Shown in pieces: positions 8,490-17,786 of a stretch of DNA of 64,000 nucleotides. Source of the stretch: Crocinitomix sp044361315. GTDB lineage: Bacteria > Bacteroidota > Bacteroidia > Flavobacteriales_D > Crocinitomicaceae. Under the pieces are notes generated by a model. The model was not told the DNA's origin. It worked only from the letters and a program-made list of their open reading frames with translations, and ran no database searches. The position numbers and the translations under genes were made by a program. Position 1 is the stretch's first letter, and every line of letters begins with the position of its first letter. The stretch is taken from positions 1 through 64,000 of the forward strand of contig JBIKJA010000016.1 of assembly GCA_044361315.1 (NCBI GenBank), in the 5' to 3' direction.

Positions 8490-9122
8490 ATGGAAGTAGT
8501 TTCGGTAAATATTGGCCAAGAAAAAATTGTGAGTTGGCGCGGAAAATCAGTCAAAACAGGCATTTTTAAATCTCCTATCAATCAACCTATTTATTTAGGA
8601 AAAACGGACGTTGAAGCCGATGCAGTGATCGATCGCAGATACCACGGAGGTATTGATAAAGCATGTTATATTTATTCGGCAGATCATTATGATTTTTGGA
8701 AAGGTGAATTCCCTTTGTTAGCCTGGCAATACGGTATGTTTGGAGAAAATATAACGGTGAAGGGATTGAATGAAAAACAAGTTCAAATCGGCGATATTTT
8801 TTACCTTGGAAATACCCGTGTTCAAGTGTCACAACCCCGCCAACCTTGTTTTAAATTAGGCATTCGGATGGGCACGCAAACCGTACTCAAAAAATTTATC
8901 AATCAACCTTTTCCAGGAATTTATATGCGGGTGATCGATGAAGGAACTGTTTCGGTGGGAGATGAAATGCACTTGTCCGAACGTTTACACAATACCCTAG
9001 GCGTTTTGGAGGTTTGGGATTTATTGTACAAAAAAGAAATTGATAAAGATTTATTAGAATTTGCACTCGAGCATCCCCAACTCGCAGATGCGTGTAAAAA
9101 AGATTTGAGATTGCGACTTTAA
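8490..9122 (+). CDS. MOSC domain protein, YiiM-like
   Basis: 210 residues. The MOSC fold is the C-terminal domain of molybdenum-cofactor sulfurases and the core of YcbX, YiiM and mitochondrial mARC, which reduce N-hydroxylated compounds with a molybdenum cofactor. Diagnostic stretches are the start VVSVNIGQ, the segment DRRYHGGIDKACYIY (about 49-63), FGENITVKGL (about 87-96), and SQPRQPCFKL (about 113-122) containing the conserved Cys that ligates molybdenum in this family. It closes an operon whose first gene is an NAD(P)H-dependent [2Fe-2S] reductase, the kind of electron donor a YiiM-like enzyme needs. The link is an inference from position. Nothing here decides whether the protein acts as a reductase or only binds cofactor. 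Confidence 0.8.
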   Translation: MEVVSVNIGQEKIVSWRGKSVKTGIFKSPINQPIYLGKTDVEADAVIDRRYHGGIDKACYIYSADHYDFWKGEFPLLAWQYGMFGENITVKGLNEKQVQIGDIFYLGNTRVQVSQPRQPCFKLGIRMGTQTVLKKFINQPFPGIYMRVIDEGTVSVGDEMHLSERLHNTLGVLEVWDLLYKKEIDKDLLEFALEHPQLADACKKDLRLRL

Positions 9123-9532
9123 AATAAAAAAGAACAAAAATTAACAATTCCCACTGTTGTTTTAAACTTTTTTAGTTAATTGAAATTGATTAAATAAGTT
9201 GGCGATTTTCGCCGAAATTGCCTGCGAAATTAGCCTTAAATCAGGTTGTTTAAAAAAACATTAACCCTCAAACATATCCTAGGATAAGTTTTATTGACCA
9301 CGCAATTACTAATTTTGACCCAAAATAAAATAACAACTATGCGGGCCGGTAAATTCATCCTTGGAAAAATGGGGTTAGAGTTGTAGGGGATGTATAGCGA
9401 TAAGGGAAAAGGGATAAGGGAAGAGTGAATAGCGAAAAGGGCAAAGAGGCGAGAGTCATTTATGCCAATACCCTAATCTATTCGTCTTGTGCCTTTAGTT
9501 TGGTCTAGAAACGAAATCGTATTTAGCGCCAA
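9123..9532. other. Non-coding gap between convergent genes with a purine-rich iterated stretch
   Basis: About 410 bases without a supported gene. The part from about 9394 to 9455 is purine-rich and made of loosely iterated AGGGAAAAG / ATAAGGGA units. No strong terminator hairpin is visible, and coding on either strand is not convincing. Confidence 0.5.
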
Positions 9533-11533
9533 TCAATACGCCAATAATTGCACTAATTTTTTCTCAAAACGTGCTTTTGGCATAAAATTCAATTCCAAAT
9601 TACCATCAAACGGAACTGGTGTGTCTAAACTACCTTCGCGCATTACTGGCGCGTCGAGTACTTCGAAACAATTTTCAGCAATTAATGCCGCAAGCTCTCC
9701 TCCTATTCCACCCGTTAAACAATCTTCGTGTAAAATTATCACACGACCCGTTTTACGAACTGAAGCGTAAACTGCATCTGTATCCATTGGTAAAAGTGTT
9801 CTTAAATCAAGAATTTCAACATCTAAATCCAAACGCTCCACTACTTCTTTCGCCCAATGCACACCCATACCGTAAGTGATTACGGAGCCTTTTGTTCCAG
9901 CTTTCACCGTTCTTGCTTTTCCAATTTCAATGGTGTAATATTCATCAGGAATTTCTTCCTTAATCGAGCGGTAAAGTCCCTTGTGTTCAAAAAAGATCAC
10001 CGGATTCGGATCCTCAATCGCCGCAAGTAACATTCCTTTTGCTTCGTAAGCCGTTGAAGGATAAACCACCTTTAAACCAGGTGTATGCGTAAACCAAGCC
10101 TCATTACTTTGCGAATGAAAAGGGCCAGCAGCAGAACCACCCCCCGTTGGCATTCGAATCACCACATCGCCTTTTTCGCCCCATCTATAATATAATTTAG
10201 CTAAATTATTAACAATCTGATTAAATCCAACCGTAACAAAATCAGCAAATTGCATTTCCATTACCGCTTTCATTCCATTTATCGACAAGCCAAGGGCTGT
10301 TCCCACAATTGCCGACTCACAAATCGGAGTATTTCGCACCCGATCTCTTCCAAACTCCTCCACAAATCCTTCTGTCACCTTAAAAACACCCCCGTATTCA
10401 GCAATGTCCTGCCCCATCAAAATCAAATCTTGGTACTTTCGCATGCCCAAACGTAAACCGTCCGAAACCGCATCCACCAAACGTTTTTCCGAAGTTGCAC
10501 CACCACTTGGGCTCACCACCACTTGCGTATAAGGCGCATAAATATCTCCCAATTCAAAAGCGGTGTTCGGCAATACATTCGGCTCGGCATACGCAATTTC
10601 TAATTCATCATGAATCTCTTGTTTAATTGCTTCCCGAATCGTTTCAATCTCCGCTTCGGTCAACACCTTTTCGTTTTTCAAATACAGTTCGTAATTCATT
10701 ACGGGGTCATTTAACGACCATTTATCTTGCAACCCTTCTGGGTAATATTTTGTCCCCGAAGCTTCCTCGTGTCCACGCATTCTAAACGTTACACATTCCA
10801 ATAAAAACGGACGAGGTTTTTCACGTAACGAGGCGGCAATTTGTTTCACCGAATGGTACACCTCCAAAATATTATTTCCGTCAATTTGAAAAGCGTCCAT
10901 GCCGTAGCCAATTCCCTTATCTACAAATTGTTTACATCTAAATTGTTCAACAGATGGTGTCGACAAACCCCATTGGTTATTCTCCACTAAAAAAATCACC
11001 GGCACATCCCAAACCGAAGCAACATTAAGCGCCTCGTGGAAATCACCTTCACTCGCACCGCCGTCACCCGTAATGGCCAAGGCCACTTTTTTCTCGCCTC
11101 TTAATTTATTCGCCAAGGCAATCCCCGTTCCAAGCGCCAATTGCGGCCCCAAATGCGAAATCATCCCCACCAAATGATACTCTTGTGTCCCAAAATGAAA
11201 CGACCGATCGCGCCCTTTCGTAAACCCAGTCATTTTTCCTTGAAACTGAGCAAATAAGCGGTTTAGCGGGATTTCACGCGCCGTAAAAACACCTAAATTT
11301 CGATGCATTGGCAAAATATACTCGTCTGTGTCCAACGCCAAGGTAATCCCAACGGAAATCCCTTCCTGTCCCCAGCCCGAAAACCATTTTGAAATTTTTC
11401 CTTGGCGCAAAAGAATCAACATTTTCTCCTCAATTAGTCGCGGTTTCAAAATCGCTTTATAAATTTTAATCAACTCCGCATTGGTGAGCTCTTTCCGATC
11501 AAATTCAATGTATTGTTTATCCAAAACAGACAT
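9533..11533 (-). CDS. 2-oxo acid dehydrogenase E1 component, alpha and beta subunits fused
   Basis: 666 residues from the ATG at 11533; an upstream TTG would add five residues. The N-terminal half (about 1-325) is the E1 alpha type with the thiamine diphosphate motif GDGGASEGDFHEALN followed by ENN. The C-terminal half (about 345-666) is the beta type with VAxGxxxWA-like elements, PICESAIVGTALG, MQFADF and HEDCLTGGIGGEL. Such single-chain E1 enzymes are common in Bacteroidota and decarboxylate pyruvate or branched-chain 2-oxo acids, passing the acyl group to a lipoyl E2. No E2 or E3 gene is adjacent. The HEDCLTGG and RMRGHEEASG context resembles branched-chain E1 more than pyruvate E1, so branched-chain keto acids are my preferred substrate with moderate certainty. 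A promoter-like element lies 23 bases upstream. Confidence 0.88.
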   Translation of the reverse strand: MSVLDKQYIEFDRKELTNAELIKIYKAILKPRLIEEKMLILLRQGKISKWFSGWGQEGISVGITLALDTDEYILPMHRNLGVFTAREIPLNRLFAQFQGKMTGFTKGRDRSFHFGTQEYHLVGMISHLGPQLALGTGIALANKLRGEKKVALAITGDGGASEGDFHEALNVASVWDVPVIFLVENNQWGLSTPSVEQFRCKQFVDKGIGYGMDAFQIDGNNILEVYHSVKQIAASLREKPRPFLLECVTFRMRGHEEASGTKYYPEGLQDKWSLNDPVMNYELYLKNEKVLTEAEIETIREAIKQEIHDELEIAYAEPNVLPNTAFELGDIYAPYTQVVVSPSGGATSEKRLVDAVSDGLRLGMRKYQDLILMGQDIAEYGGVFKVTEGFVEEFGRDRVRNTPICESAIVGTALGLSINGMKAVMEMQFADFVTVGFNQIVNNLAKLYYRWGEKGDVVIRMPTGGGSAAGPFHSQSNEAWFTHTPGLKVVYPSTAYEAKGMLLAAIEDPNPVIFFEHKGLYRSIKEEIPDEYYTIEIGKARTVKAGTKGSVITYGMGVHWAKEVVERLDLDVEILDLRTLLPMDTDAVYASVRKTGRVIILHEDCLTGGIGGELAALIAENCFEVLDAPVMREGSLDTPVPFDGNLELNFMPKARFEKKLVQLLAY

Positions 11534-11555
11534 AGGTTTTCTTATCAAATTTCAG

Positions 11556-11582
11556 CAAATTTAACCGTAAAATTGGTATCAA
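11556..11582 (-). promoter_or_regulatory. Putative promoter of the E1 dehydrogenase gene
   Basis: On the minus strand, TTG (11582-11580) and TAAATTTG (11563-11556) are separated by 16 bases. The -7 box matches TAnnTTTG exactly, and the spacing is a little shorter than the usual 17-20. The box ends 22 bases before the ATG at 11533. Confidence 0.5.
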
Positions 11583-11671
11583 TCTAGGTTCACAAGTATA
11601 AATTATCCTTTGCTTTTCAACAATTCATTTTTAGCAATCGTGTAATTGAGTTTTTTCAATAGTTGGGCGCC

Positions 11672-11719
11672 ACCCCGACATCCGGATCCCCAACTCGTTG
11701 TGGATCCGGATGTCGGGGT
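11672..11719. repeat. Perfect 18-bp palindrome in the gap between two same-strand genes
   Basis: The arm ACCCCGACATCCGGATCC (11672-11689) is repeated in perfect inverse at 11702-11719 around a 12-base loop. It is strikingly GC-rich for this genome and has no T-run, so it is not a standard terminator. The flank TTGGGCGCCAC also occurs, slightly altered, in the repeat at 32357-32860, which suggests membership of the same dispersed intergenic family. The rest of 11534-11918 contains no supported gene. Confidence 0.6.
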
Positions 11720-11860
11720 CAGGCTCTCCAGCCTCGCTTTATTGCCCTAAACGGACAATAAGAGCTCAAACAATGCCTCCGATCCTTGGCGCGGAAATGG
11801 TGGAATCAAATCGAATGCTTGAAAGAATCCTCAAACTGGCTCAAATGCTCGATTTATTAC

Positions 11861-11893
11861 AAAAAAAAGGAGGATCCTTTCGTTTCCTCCTTT
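11861..11893 (-). terminator. Intrinsic terminator downstream of the T9SS type B protein gene
   Basis: A 9-bp perfect stem (11866-11874 with 11885-11893) and a 10-base loop. On the minus strand it is followed by eight T residues (11868-11861). It lies 26 bases past the stop of the gene ending at 11919. Confidence 0.8.
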
Positions 11894-11918
11894 ATCAATG
11901 ATCATTTATAAATTTCGT

Positions 11919-14900
11919 TTATTTTCCTCCCCTTACCAAGGTTACTGTGCCTTGGCCTTCAGCTTTTGTAGCATTTGTATATTCTACCGAATAATTATAG
12001 AAATACACCCCATCCGTACATGGTCGTCCACCTGCTGTTTCTCCGTTCCATGTTTGATTTATGTCCGTAAATTCAAAAATCGTTTGTCCCCAACGATCCA
12101 CAATTACGCAGGAGAATTCAGCAACACCTTGCGCTCCAAAATTAAAGCCAAATGCATCGTTCATTCCATCTTGGTTAGGCGTAAAAATGTTGAAAGGAAC
12201 AAAATCAGGTTGTTTAAACACCGTAATCAATTTACAGGTGGTGTCCGTACATCCATTTTTATTAATCGCTACCAAACACACATCATAAACAAACTCACCA
12301 ATATACGACCGGTCAAACTCTTCAAAATAAGATTCACTTAAAATCCAAGCTTCATTCGGATAATTGAAGTTCCAGAAGAAAGTGGTATCCGCGAGTGGAT
12401 CGCCTATGTTAGAGAAATTTAAAGATGTATTTACAAAATGAGCCTCAACCGTTTCAGTTCCCATCAAATCAGTGTTTAACTGAGGTGATGTCACAGTGAA
12501 ATCTGCAATTGGATTTAACGAATCCAATACAATTGTTTGCGTTTGAATACAACCTGCGTTATCCGTTACTGTACAGATGTATAATCCTGGATTTCTCCCT
12601 CCCCAAGTCGAATTATTCGAAGTTTCTCCTGTTGCAACTTCTGTCCACAAATAATCATAATCAGGAACACCTCCAATGGCTGCAGCGAAAATTTGACCAT
12701 TTCCATTTTGGTAACCGTATAATCGGCAATAAGCAGCATCAGATCCAAATTCGCTAAAAGTGATCTCCGTGTTTTCGATAATAGTAAACTCGTATAAATT
12801 AGAGCAATATTCATCCTGAATAGTTACCAAATAAGTACCTGCTGGTAAACCAGAAGCAATGTTAATGTCTGCAGGAGGATCAGGCACAACCCCTCCCAAA
12901 TTCCAGAAATAACTTACAGTACCTGCCGAATTGAATACATCATCAACGATAATTGATCCTGTGCTATCGTCATAACATGACACATTTTTAACTGTGAAAG
13001 TGGCGTACAACGAATCTGGTTCGTCAATTACAACTAATAACGAATCTTTACATCCATTTTCATCTTCAACATAACCCCAATAAGAACCTGCGCCAATGGT
13101 ATTTAGGACATCCGACGTTTCACCAGGAAGATCTTTCCAACTAAATGTGTAAATTCCTATTCCACCTGTTACCGACAAATCTATCGATCCATCTGAAAAC
13201 TCATAACAAGTTGGTTCATTTAAAGCCCCTAAGAAAAGATTTAATTCTGCTGGAGATATAATTTCAATTGCAATTGTTACAATACACCCAATTTCATCTT
13301 CAATCGTCACTAACCAAATGCCAGCCATCATTCCACTTCGCGAATCATTCGTTTCGTCGCCAGGAAAATCAGTTCCTGTTGGATCAGTCCAAGTAATTGT
13401 CACCACTTCGCCGTCATCTAATCCAAATTCATCTTCCGGATTTGCAGAAATTGAGGCAGTACCATCATTTGCTCCAAAACATGAAATATGAGTGATAGTC
13501 ATAATATCCACATCAATAAAATGTCCTACAGAAGCGATGGTGATTGTTGAATCTGTCAAACAGCCATCTCCGTCTACTGCAATGATCAAGACCGCTGTCC
13601 CTGCTGGTTCATCCAAATCTGCATTCGTGCCTGGTGTAATTACACCATTCAAGACCAAGGTATAAGGACCTCCATTTCCACTCCCATCCACAATATTTAC
13701 CTCTACATTTCCATCAGCCAAATCTGGACAATCTGGAGCAGGAGTAATTACAATTGGATTAATAATAGGTGCTGCAAAAAAACCTGAAAAAGTTGCTGTA
13801 CATCCAGATTCGTCCGTTACTAAAATTTCGTAATTATCTGCGTTTTCTAAATTTTCAATCGTTGCTGTTCCACCGTTTGGTACTACATCCGCCACCAAAT
13901 CACCATCTTCAGTGCTCACAACGTCATACGATCCATCACCACCAGATAAATCAAAGTCGATTCCGTTGATGTAATCACCGCCACAATTCGTTTCAATCAC
14001 TGCCTCAATTGGACATGCATACGTAACTTCAATTGGCGTTCCAAGCTCGTAACAACCATTTCCATTTTTATCCCAAGTTACCCCACCATTATCAAAAGCG
14101 CCCCCATCTCCAATTCCATCATCCCCAGCTACAGGAACCAAATAGTAAGTTCCACAACCTAAATCTCCAATTGGACTGTCATCGTCATGGGCATCAACAA
14201 TATCTTCGGAAGGAATTATCAATCCCATATACCCAGGATCGCCAATAGGATCATCACTAACTGGTGGCGCGTCATACACCAACCACATTAATTGAGCTGT
14301 GTAAATTCCATCGCCAATTGGAAGTGGAATTGTATCATTTGGTAAGATATAGTCACCGTTTGACAAAATTTCAAAATCATCCCCGTCGCACAAATAAATC
14401 GGATCGTCACTACCAATGGTAATTCCATTTTTCTTTAAAATAAAAGTACCTGCATTGGAGGCGCAAGGAGGAGTAATAATGATATCACAGTTCGTTTCTG
14501 CCTCACCGTCTATTTTGCCTAATGTAACATCCTGTACAACAGCCGCATAATTCGTAATCAATAAAATATATACTTCTCCAGGCACACAGCCTGTAATTTC
14601 CGGGGTTTCATAAGCAGCTCCTGAATAACTGCAGTCTACAATTGGTGAACCTGGTCCACCAAGCGTACCACAATTACTAATTGCATCCGCTAAATCATCA
14701 AAAGGTCCCCAAATAATAAAATCAATATCCGAACCTGCAAAAAGTTCCATTTCAATATAACCACCTACGGCAATTTCCAAATAATACCAACTTGGGTTTG
14801 GCTGTGTAAAAAGACAACCATAATCATTGCCCGGTTCCGAAACCTCTCCTACCCCTGCTGTAAATGAAACACCAACATCGGTGCAAATTGGCTCCATTTC

Positions 14901-14987
14901 GGCACAATTTGGGCCTTGAGCAAAGGTGGCAGCGCTAAAGGAAAAAATTGCAATGAAAGATGCCCTAACTAAATTTCTTAAAAACAT
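11919..14987 (-). CDS. Large secreted surface protein with T9SS type B C-terminal sorting domain
   Basis: 1022 residues. A signal peptide (ending in SAATFAQG) is followed by a domain rich in Asp and Gly (about 25-330), then several roughly 75-90-residue SprB-like repeats recognisable by phrases such as DGSIDLSVTGG, GSYWGYVEDENGC and AGTYLVTIQDEYC. The last 90 residues (FNIFTPNQDGMNDAF ... RWGQTIFE ... WNG ... DGVYFYNYSV) are the gliding-motility-associated C-terminal (CHU_C / type B) domain recognised by the type IX secretion machinery. The protein is therefore expected to cross the outer membrane through T9SS and remain at the surface or be released. An adhesive or gliding-related role is inferred. 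The small gene at 14991 ends only 3 bases upstream, so the two are co-transcribed. Confidence 0.9.
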   Translation of the reverse strand: MFLRNLVRASFIAIFSFSAATFAQGPNCAEMEPICTDVGVSFTAGVGEVSEPGNDYGCLFTQPNPSWYYLEIAVGGYIEMELFAGSDIDFIIWGPFDDLADAISNCGTLGGPGSPIVDCSYSGAAYETPEITGCVPGEVYILLITNYAAVVQDVTLGKIDGEAETNCDIIITPPCASNAGTFILKKNGITIGSDDPIYLCDGDDFEILSNGDYILPNDTIPLPIGDGIYTAQLMWLVYDAPPVSDDPIGDPGYMGLIIPSEDIVDAHDDDSPIGDLGCGTYYLVPVAGDDGIGDGGAFDNGGVTWDKNGNGCYELGTPIEVTYACPIEAVIETNCGGDYINGIDFDLSGGDGSYDVVSTEDGDLVADVVPNGGTATIENLENADNYEILVTDESGCTATFSGFFAAPIINPIVITPAPDCPDLADGNVEVNIVDGSGNGGPYTLVLNGVITPGTNADLDEPAGTAVLIIAVDGDGCLTDSTITIASVGHFIDVDIMTITHISCFGANDGTASISANPEDEFGLDDGEVVTITWTDPTGTDFPGDETNDSRSGMMAGIWLVTIEDEIGCIVTIAIEIISPAELNLFLGALNEPTCYEFSDGSIDLSVTGGIGIYTFSWKDLPGETSDVLNTIGAGSYWGYVEDENGCKDSLLVVIDEPDSLYATFTVKNVSCYDDSTGSIIVDDVFNSAGTVSYFWNLGGVVPDPPADINIASGLPAGTYLVTIQDEYCSNLYEFTIIENTEITFSEFGSDAAYCRLYGYQNGNGQIFAAAIGGVPDYDYLWTEVATGETSNNSTWGGRNPGLYICTVTDNAGCIQTQTIVLDSLNPIADFTVTSPQLNTDLMGTETVEAHFVNTSLNFSNIGDPLADTTFFWNFNYPNEAWILSESYFEEFDRSYIGEFVYDVCLVAINKNGCTDTTCKLITVFKQPDFVPFNIFTPNQDGMNDAFGFNFGAQGVAEFSCVIVDRWGQTIFEFTDINQTWNGETAGGRPCTDGVYFYNYSVEYTNATKAEGQGTVTLVRGGK

Positions 14988-14990
14988 ATC

Positions 14991-15320
14991 TTATTTATTA
15001 AGTGCTAATTTTATTTCTTTGATTCGTGCTTCAAGTGTAGCACGTGTTTGCGTAGCATCTTTAAACCATCCATTTTCTTCAGCCACTTTCATTTCTGCTG
15101 GATTACTAAGCAAGTACGCTTCTTTTTTGTTTAAGGCCTCTAATTGATTTTCACAACTTTTCAATTCTTGCTCAGGGGTTTTTACTGACTTCTCAGTCGC
15201 AGATGGCATACTTTCACCACCTTTCACCAATTTAACTCGCTCGGCCTTTTTTTCACCTTCTTGGTTAAATCCATAAAGGGAAACCGAACCCATCACTAAC
15301 AAAAAAACAATTTTTTTCAT
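14991..15320 (-). CDS. Small exported alpha-helical protein of unknown function
   Basis: 109 residues. A signal peptide (MKKIVFLLVMGSVSLYG) precedes a highly charged, mostly helical mature part. It contains the segment ELKSCENQLEALNKKEAYLL, with a single Cys, and ends in LEARIKEIKLALNK, which fits a short coiled coil. I recognise no family. The gene sits directly upstream of the T9SS type B protein gene with a 3-base gap, so the two products are probably made together, perhaps as periplasmic or outer-membrane partners. Confidence 0.7.
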   Translation of the reverse strand: MKKIVFLLVMGSVSLYGFNQEGEKKAERVKLVKGGESMPSATEKSVKTPEQELKSCENQLEALNKKEAYLLSNPAEMKVAEENGWFKDATQTRATLEARIKEIKLALNK

Positions 15321-15463
15321 ACTTCTTATTTTAACTTAAACGTGCAGTGAACGTTAAAAGGTTGCACACCAAAATACAAAATTGTCGATTTTTTTTCAAT
15401 TTTTATGTAAATTGTTAATATTGAACAAAACTGTGCAAAACTTTAAGGCTAATTTTCGAAGGA

Positions 15464-15497
15464 TTGCCCGCTGCAATTTAAATTTCGAGTACTTTTA
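15464..15497 (+). promoter_or_regulatory. Possible promoter of the transketolase operon
   Basis: TTG (15464-15466) and TACTTTTA (15490-15497) are separated by 23 bases. The -7 box differs from TAnnTTTG only at the last base, but the spacing is long. It ends 23 bases before the ATG at 15521. Confidence 0.35.
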
Positions 15498-15520
15498 TAC
15501 CCGTTAAAATTATATGCTCA

Positions 15521-16363
15521 ATGGAAGTAAATGAATTAGAAAATATCAGTTCTCAAGTGCGCAGAGATATTATCCGAATGGTAACCGCAGTTCAATCTGG
15601 TCATCCAGGTGGTTCGCTAGGATGTGCAGACTTTATGACGACACTTTATTTTGACGTAATGAAGGCTGATGCTCCGAAATTTACTATGGACGGGCAAGGG
15701 GAAGACTTATTTTTCTTGTCAAACGGTCACATTTCACCAGTTCTTTACAGCGTTCTTTCCATGAAAGGATATTTCGAACGAAGTGAATTGACAACTTTTA
15801 GAAAAATCAACAGCCGTCTGCAAGGTCACCCTAGTACCTCAAAAGGTTTGCCGGGCGTGCGAATTGCTTCAGGATCATTGGGACAAGGTTTGTCTGTAGC
15901 GATTGGAGCTGCAGCAGCAAAAAAATTAAATAACGATAAAAACCTAGTTTACACCTTACACGGTGACGGTGAATTGCAAGAAGGACAAATTTGGGAAGCA
16001 GCGATGTATGCCGCCGGAAACAAGGTAGATAATCTAATCGCTACCGTTGATTACAACCACAAACAAATCGATGGAGACATTGATGAAGTTTTGCCAATGG
16101 GTAATCTTTCTAAAAAATGGCAAGCTTTTGGATGGGAAGTACTGGAAATGGATGGTCACTCGATTACAGAAATCAAGGTCGCCTTTGAAAAGGCGAAACA
16201 AATGACAGGAAAAGGAAAACCAATTGTAATTATTATGACCACTGTCATGGGACAGGGTGTCGATTTTATGATGGGTACACACAAATGGCATGGTTCACCT
16301 CCAAGTAACGAACAAGCCAATCATGCGTTATCGCAATTAAAAGAAACTATTGGAGATTATTAA
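15521..16363 (+). CDS. Transketolase, N-terminal (thiamine diphosphate-binding) subunit
   Basis: 280 residues corresponding to the first half of a full-length transketolase, as in the many bacteria that encode this enzyme as two polypeptides. Landmarks are SGHPGGSLGCADFMTTLYF (about 26-44), SNGHISPVLYS, GSLGQGLSVAIGAA (about 115-128) and the thiamine motif HGDGELQEGQIWEAA ending in VDYNHKQIDG. Transketolase moves two-carbon units between sugar phosphates in the non-oxidative pentose phosphate pathway. The matching C-terminal subunit is at 17787-18740, but a von Willebrand A gene lies between them, one base after this stop. That arrangement is unusual, since the two halves are normally adjacent. 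Confidence 0.93.
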   Translation: MEVNELENISSQVRRDIIRMVTAVQSGHPGGSLGCADFMTTLYFDVMKADAPKFTMDGQGEDLFFLSNGHISPVLYSVLSMKGYFERSELTTFRKINSRLQGHPSTSKGLPGVRIASGSLGQGLSVAIGAAAAKKLNNDKNLVYTLHGDGELQEGQIWEAAMYAAGNKVDNLIATVDYNHKQIDGDIDEVLPMGNLSKKWQAFGWEVLEMDGHSITEIKVAFEKAKQMTGKGKPIVIIMTTVMGQGVDFMMGTHKWHGSPPSNEQANHALSQLKETIGDY

Positions 16364-16364
16364 T

Positions 16365-17726
16365 TTGATACGGAAAATTGTCATATTATTTAGTGTGTTT
16401 TTCTTGGGTTTAAATGCTCAATCGCAACAATTAATACGAATTTTGTTCATTTTTGACGCTTCAAATTCCATGAATGGAAAATGGGAAGGCGCCACAAAAA
16501 TTATTCATGCACGGAAAATTTTAAATGAGGCAATTTCTTCGTTAGAGGGTGTGCCAAATGTAGAACTTGCTTTGCGTGTTTATGGTCATCAATCTCCTAT
16601 AACAGCAACTTATCAAGATTGTAATGATACAAAATTGGAAGTACCCTTTGGTGCCAATAACCATGCTCAAATCAAATCATTTATCACCTATGTTGTGCCA
16701 AAAGGTACCACACCAATCGCTCAATCCCTAGCAGCAGCCGAAACTGATTTCCCTGATAGAGCGGCAAGAAATGTCATCATCCTCATCACCGATGGACAAG
16801 AAGCCTGTGACCAATTTCCATGCGAAGTAGCTAAAAAATTAAAAGATAAAGGGATTATCGTCACTCCTTTCGTTGTTGGTTTAGGAATCGATTTAAAATA
16901 TTTGAATGATTTTGAATGTATTGGTCGATTTTATGAAGCATCAACCATGGTATCGTTTGAAAAAGTAATGAAATCGGTAGTGAATGATGCGCTTTTAAAT
17001 ACAACTGCACAAATTAATCTTTTCACGGTTGCAAAAGAACCGAAAGAAACGAACGTGACGATTTTTATGTACGAAGCTGGTACCCAAAATTTAAAATATA
17101 CATTTACGCATACGCTTAATTATAGAGGTAATCCTGATACCCTTGCCATTCTGAATCCAGATTTGAAATATGACATGGTGGTGAATACCTTACCACAAGT
17201 GGTGGTCAGAAACATTTCCATTCTTCGCAACCAGCACAACATTATTCCTGCCGATTGTCCACAAGGAATGTTAGTGACCCGCATCAAAGGTCCTACTAAA
17301 CTCACTAATGTCAAAGTGCGGGTTTCGCAAAAAGGGCAATCAATCACTTTAAACGTACAGGAAATCAATCAAATCCAAAACTATTTGGTTGGAACCTACG
17401 ATTTAGAAATTTTAACCTTACCTAGAATTTACAAAAAAGATGTGGTAATTTCTCAAAGTGCCTATTCGTACATAGACATTCCGGGATCGGGTATGCTTAA
17501 ATATAGCGCGACAAAACCGATCGTCGGTCAAATTTTTGTCAATTCGCCAGAAGGAAAAAATGCGTGGGTTTGTGATGTTGGATTTGAAAAATTAACGGAT
17601 ATAATTTACCTACAGCCTGGTCAATACAAGGTAGTTTATCGTCTTAAATCTGCCGTTTCAACCGATTATACAATGGTGCAAGAATTTAAGGTGACAGCAG
17701 GAGAGAATACATTTATTAATTTATAG
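16365..17726 (+). CDS. Exported von Willebrand factor A domain protein between transketolase subunits
   Basis: 453 residues if it starts at the TTG at 16365; a TTG at 16350 would overlap the transketolase stop and add five residues. No ATG is usefully placed. Residues 1-20 form a signal peptide (hydrophobic core then NAQSQ). The VWA domain (about 22-205) has a complete metal-ion-dependent adhesion site: FDASNS (Asp31, Ser33, Ser35), the Thr in GTTPIAQSL, and Asp in LITDGQEACD. Such domains bind protein ligands or partners through a divalent metal. The remaining 250 residues look like beta-sandwich domains without a recognised name. The gene is one base from the transketolase N-terminal half and 60 bases from the C-terminal half, so it is probably transcribed with them, though an exported protein has no obvious link to transketolase. 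Confidence 0.82.
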   Translation: MIRKIVILFSVFFLGLNAQSQQLIRILFIFDASNSMNGKWEGATKIIHARKILNEAISSLEGVPNVELALRVYGHQSPITATYQDCNDTKLEVPFGANNHAQIKSFITYVVPKGTTPIAQSLAAAETDFPDRAARNVIILITDGQEACDQFPCEVAKKLKDKGIIVTPFVVGLGIDLKYLNDFECIGRFYEASTMVSFEKVMKSVVNDALLNTTAQINLFTVAKEPKETNVTIFMYEAGTQNLKYTFTHTLNYRGNPDTLAILNPDLKYDMVVNTLPQVVVRNISILRNQHNIIPADCPQGMLVTRIKGPTKLTNVKVRVSQKGQSITLNVQEINQIQNYLVGTYDLEILTLPRIYKKDVVISQSAYSYIDIPGSGMLKYSATKPIVGQIFVNSPEGKNAWVCDVGFEKLTDIIYLQPGQYKVVYRLKSAVSTDYTMVQEFKVTAGENTFINL

Positions 17727-17786
17727 TGCATTAAAATTTGGCTTAAAATTAACTAATTAGCAAAACAATAACATAAGAAAAAAGGG

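Noticed and set aside
9394..9455. Iterated purine-rich sequence as a possible CRISPR-like or VNTR array
   Set aside because: Units are short and irregular, with no spacers of constant length and no cas genes.
11898..12341. 147-codon plus-strand frame
   Set aside because: It is antisense to the conserved type B sorting domain of the T9SS protein and has no recognisable features.
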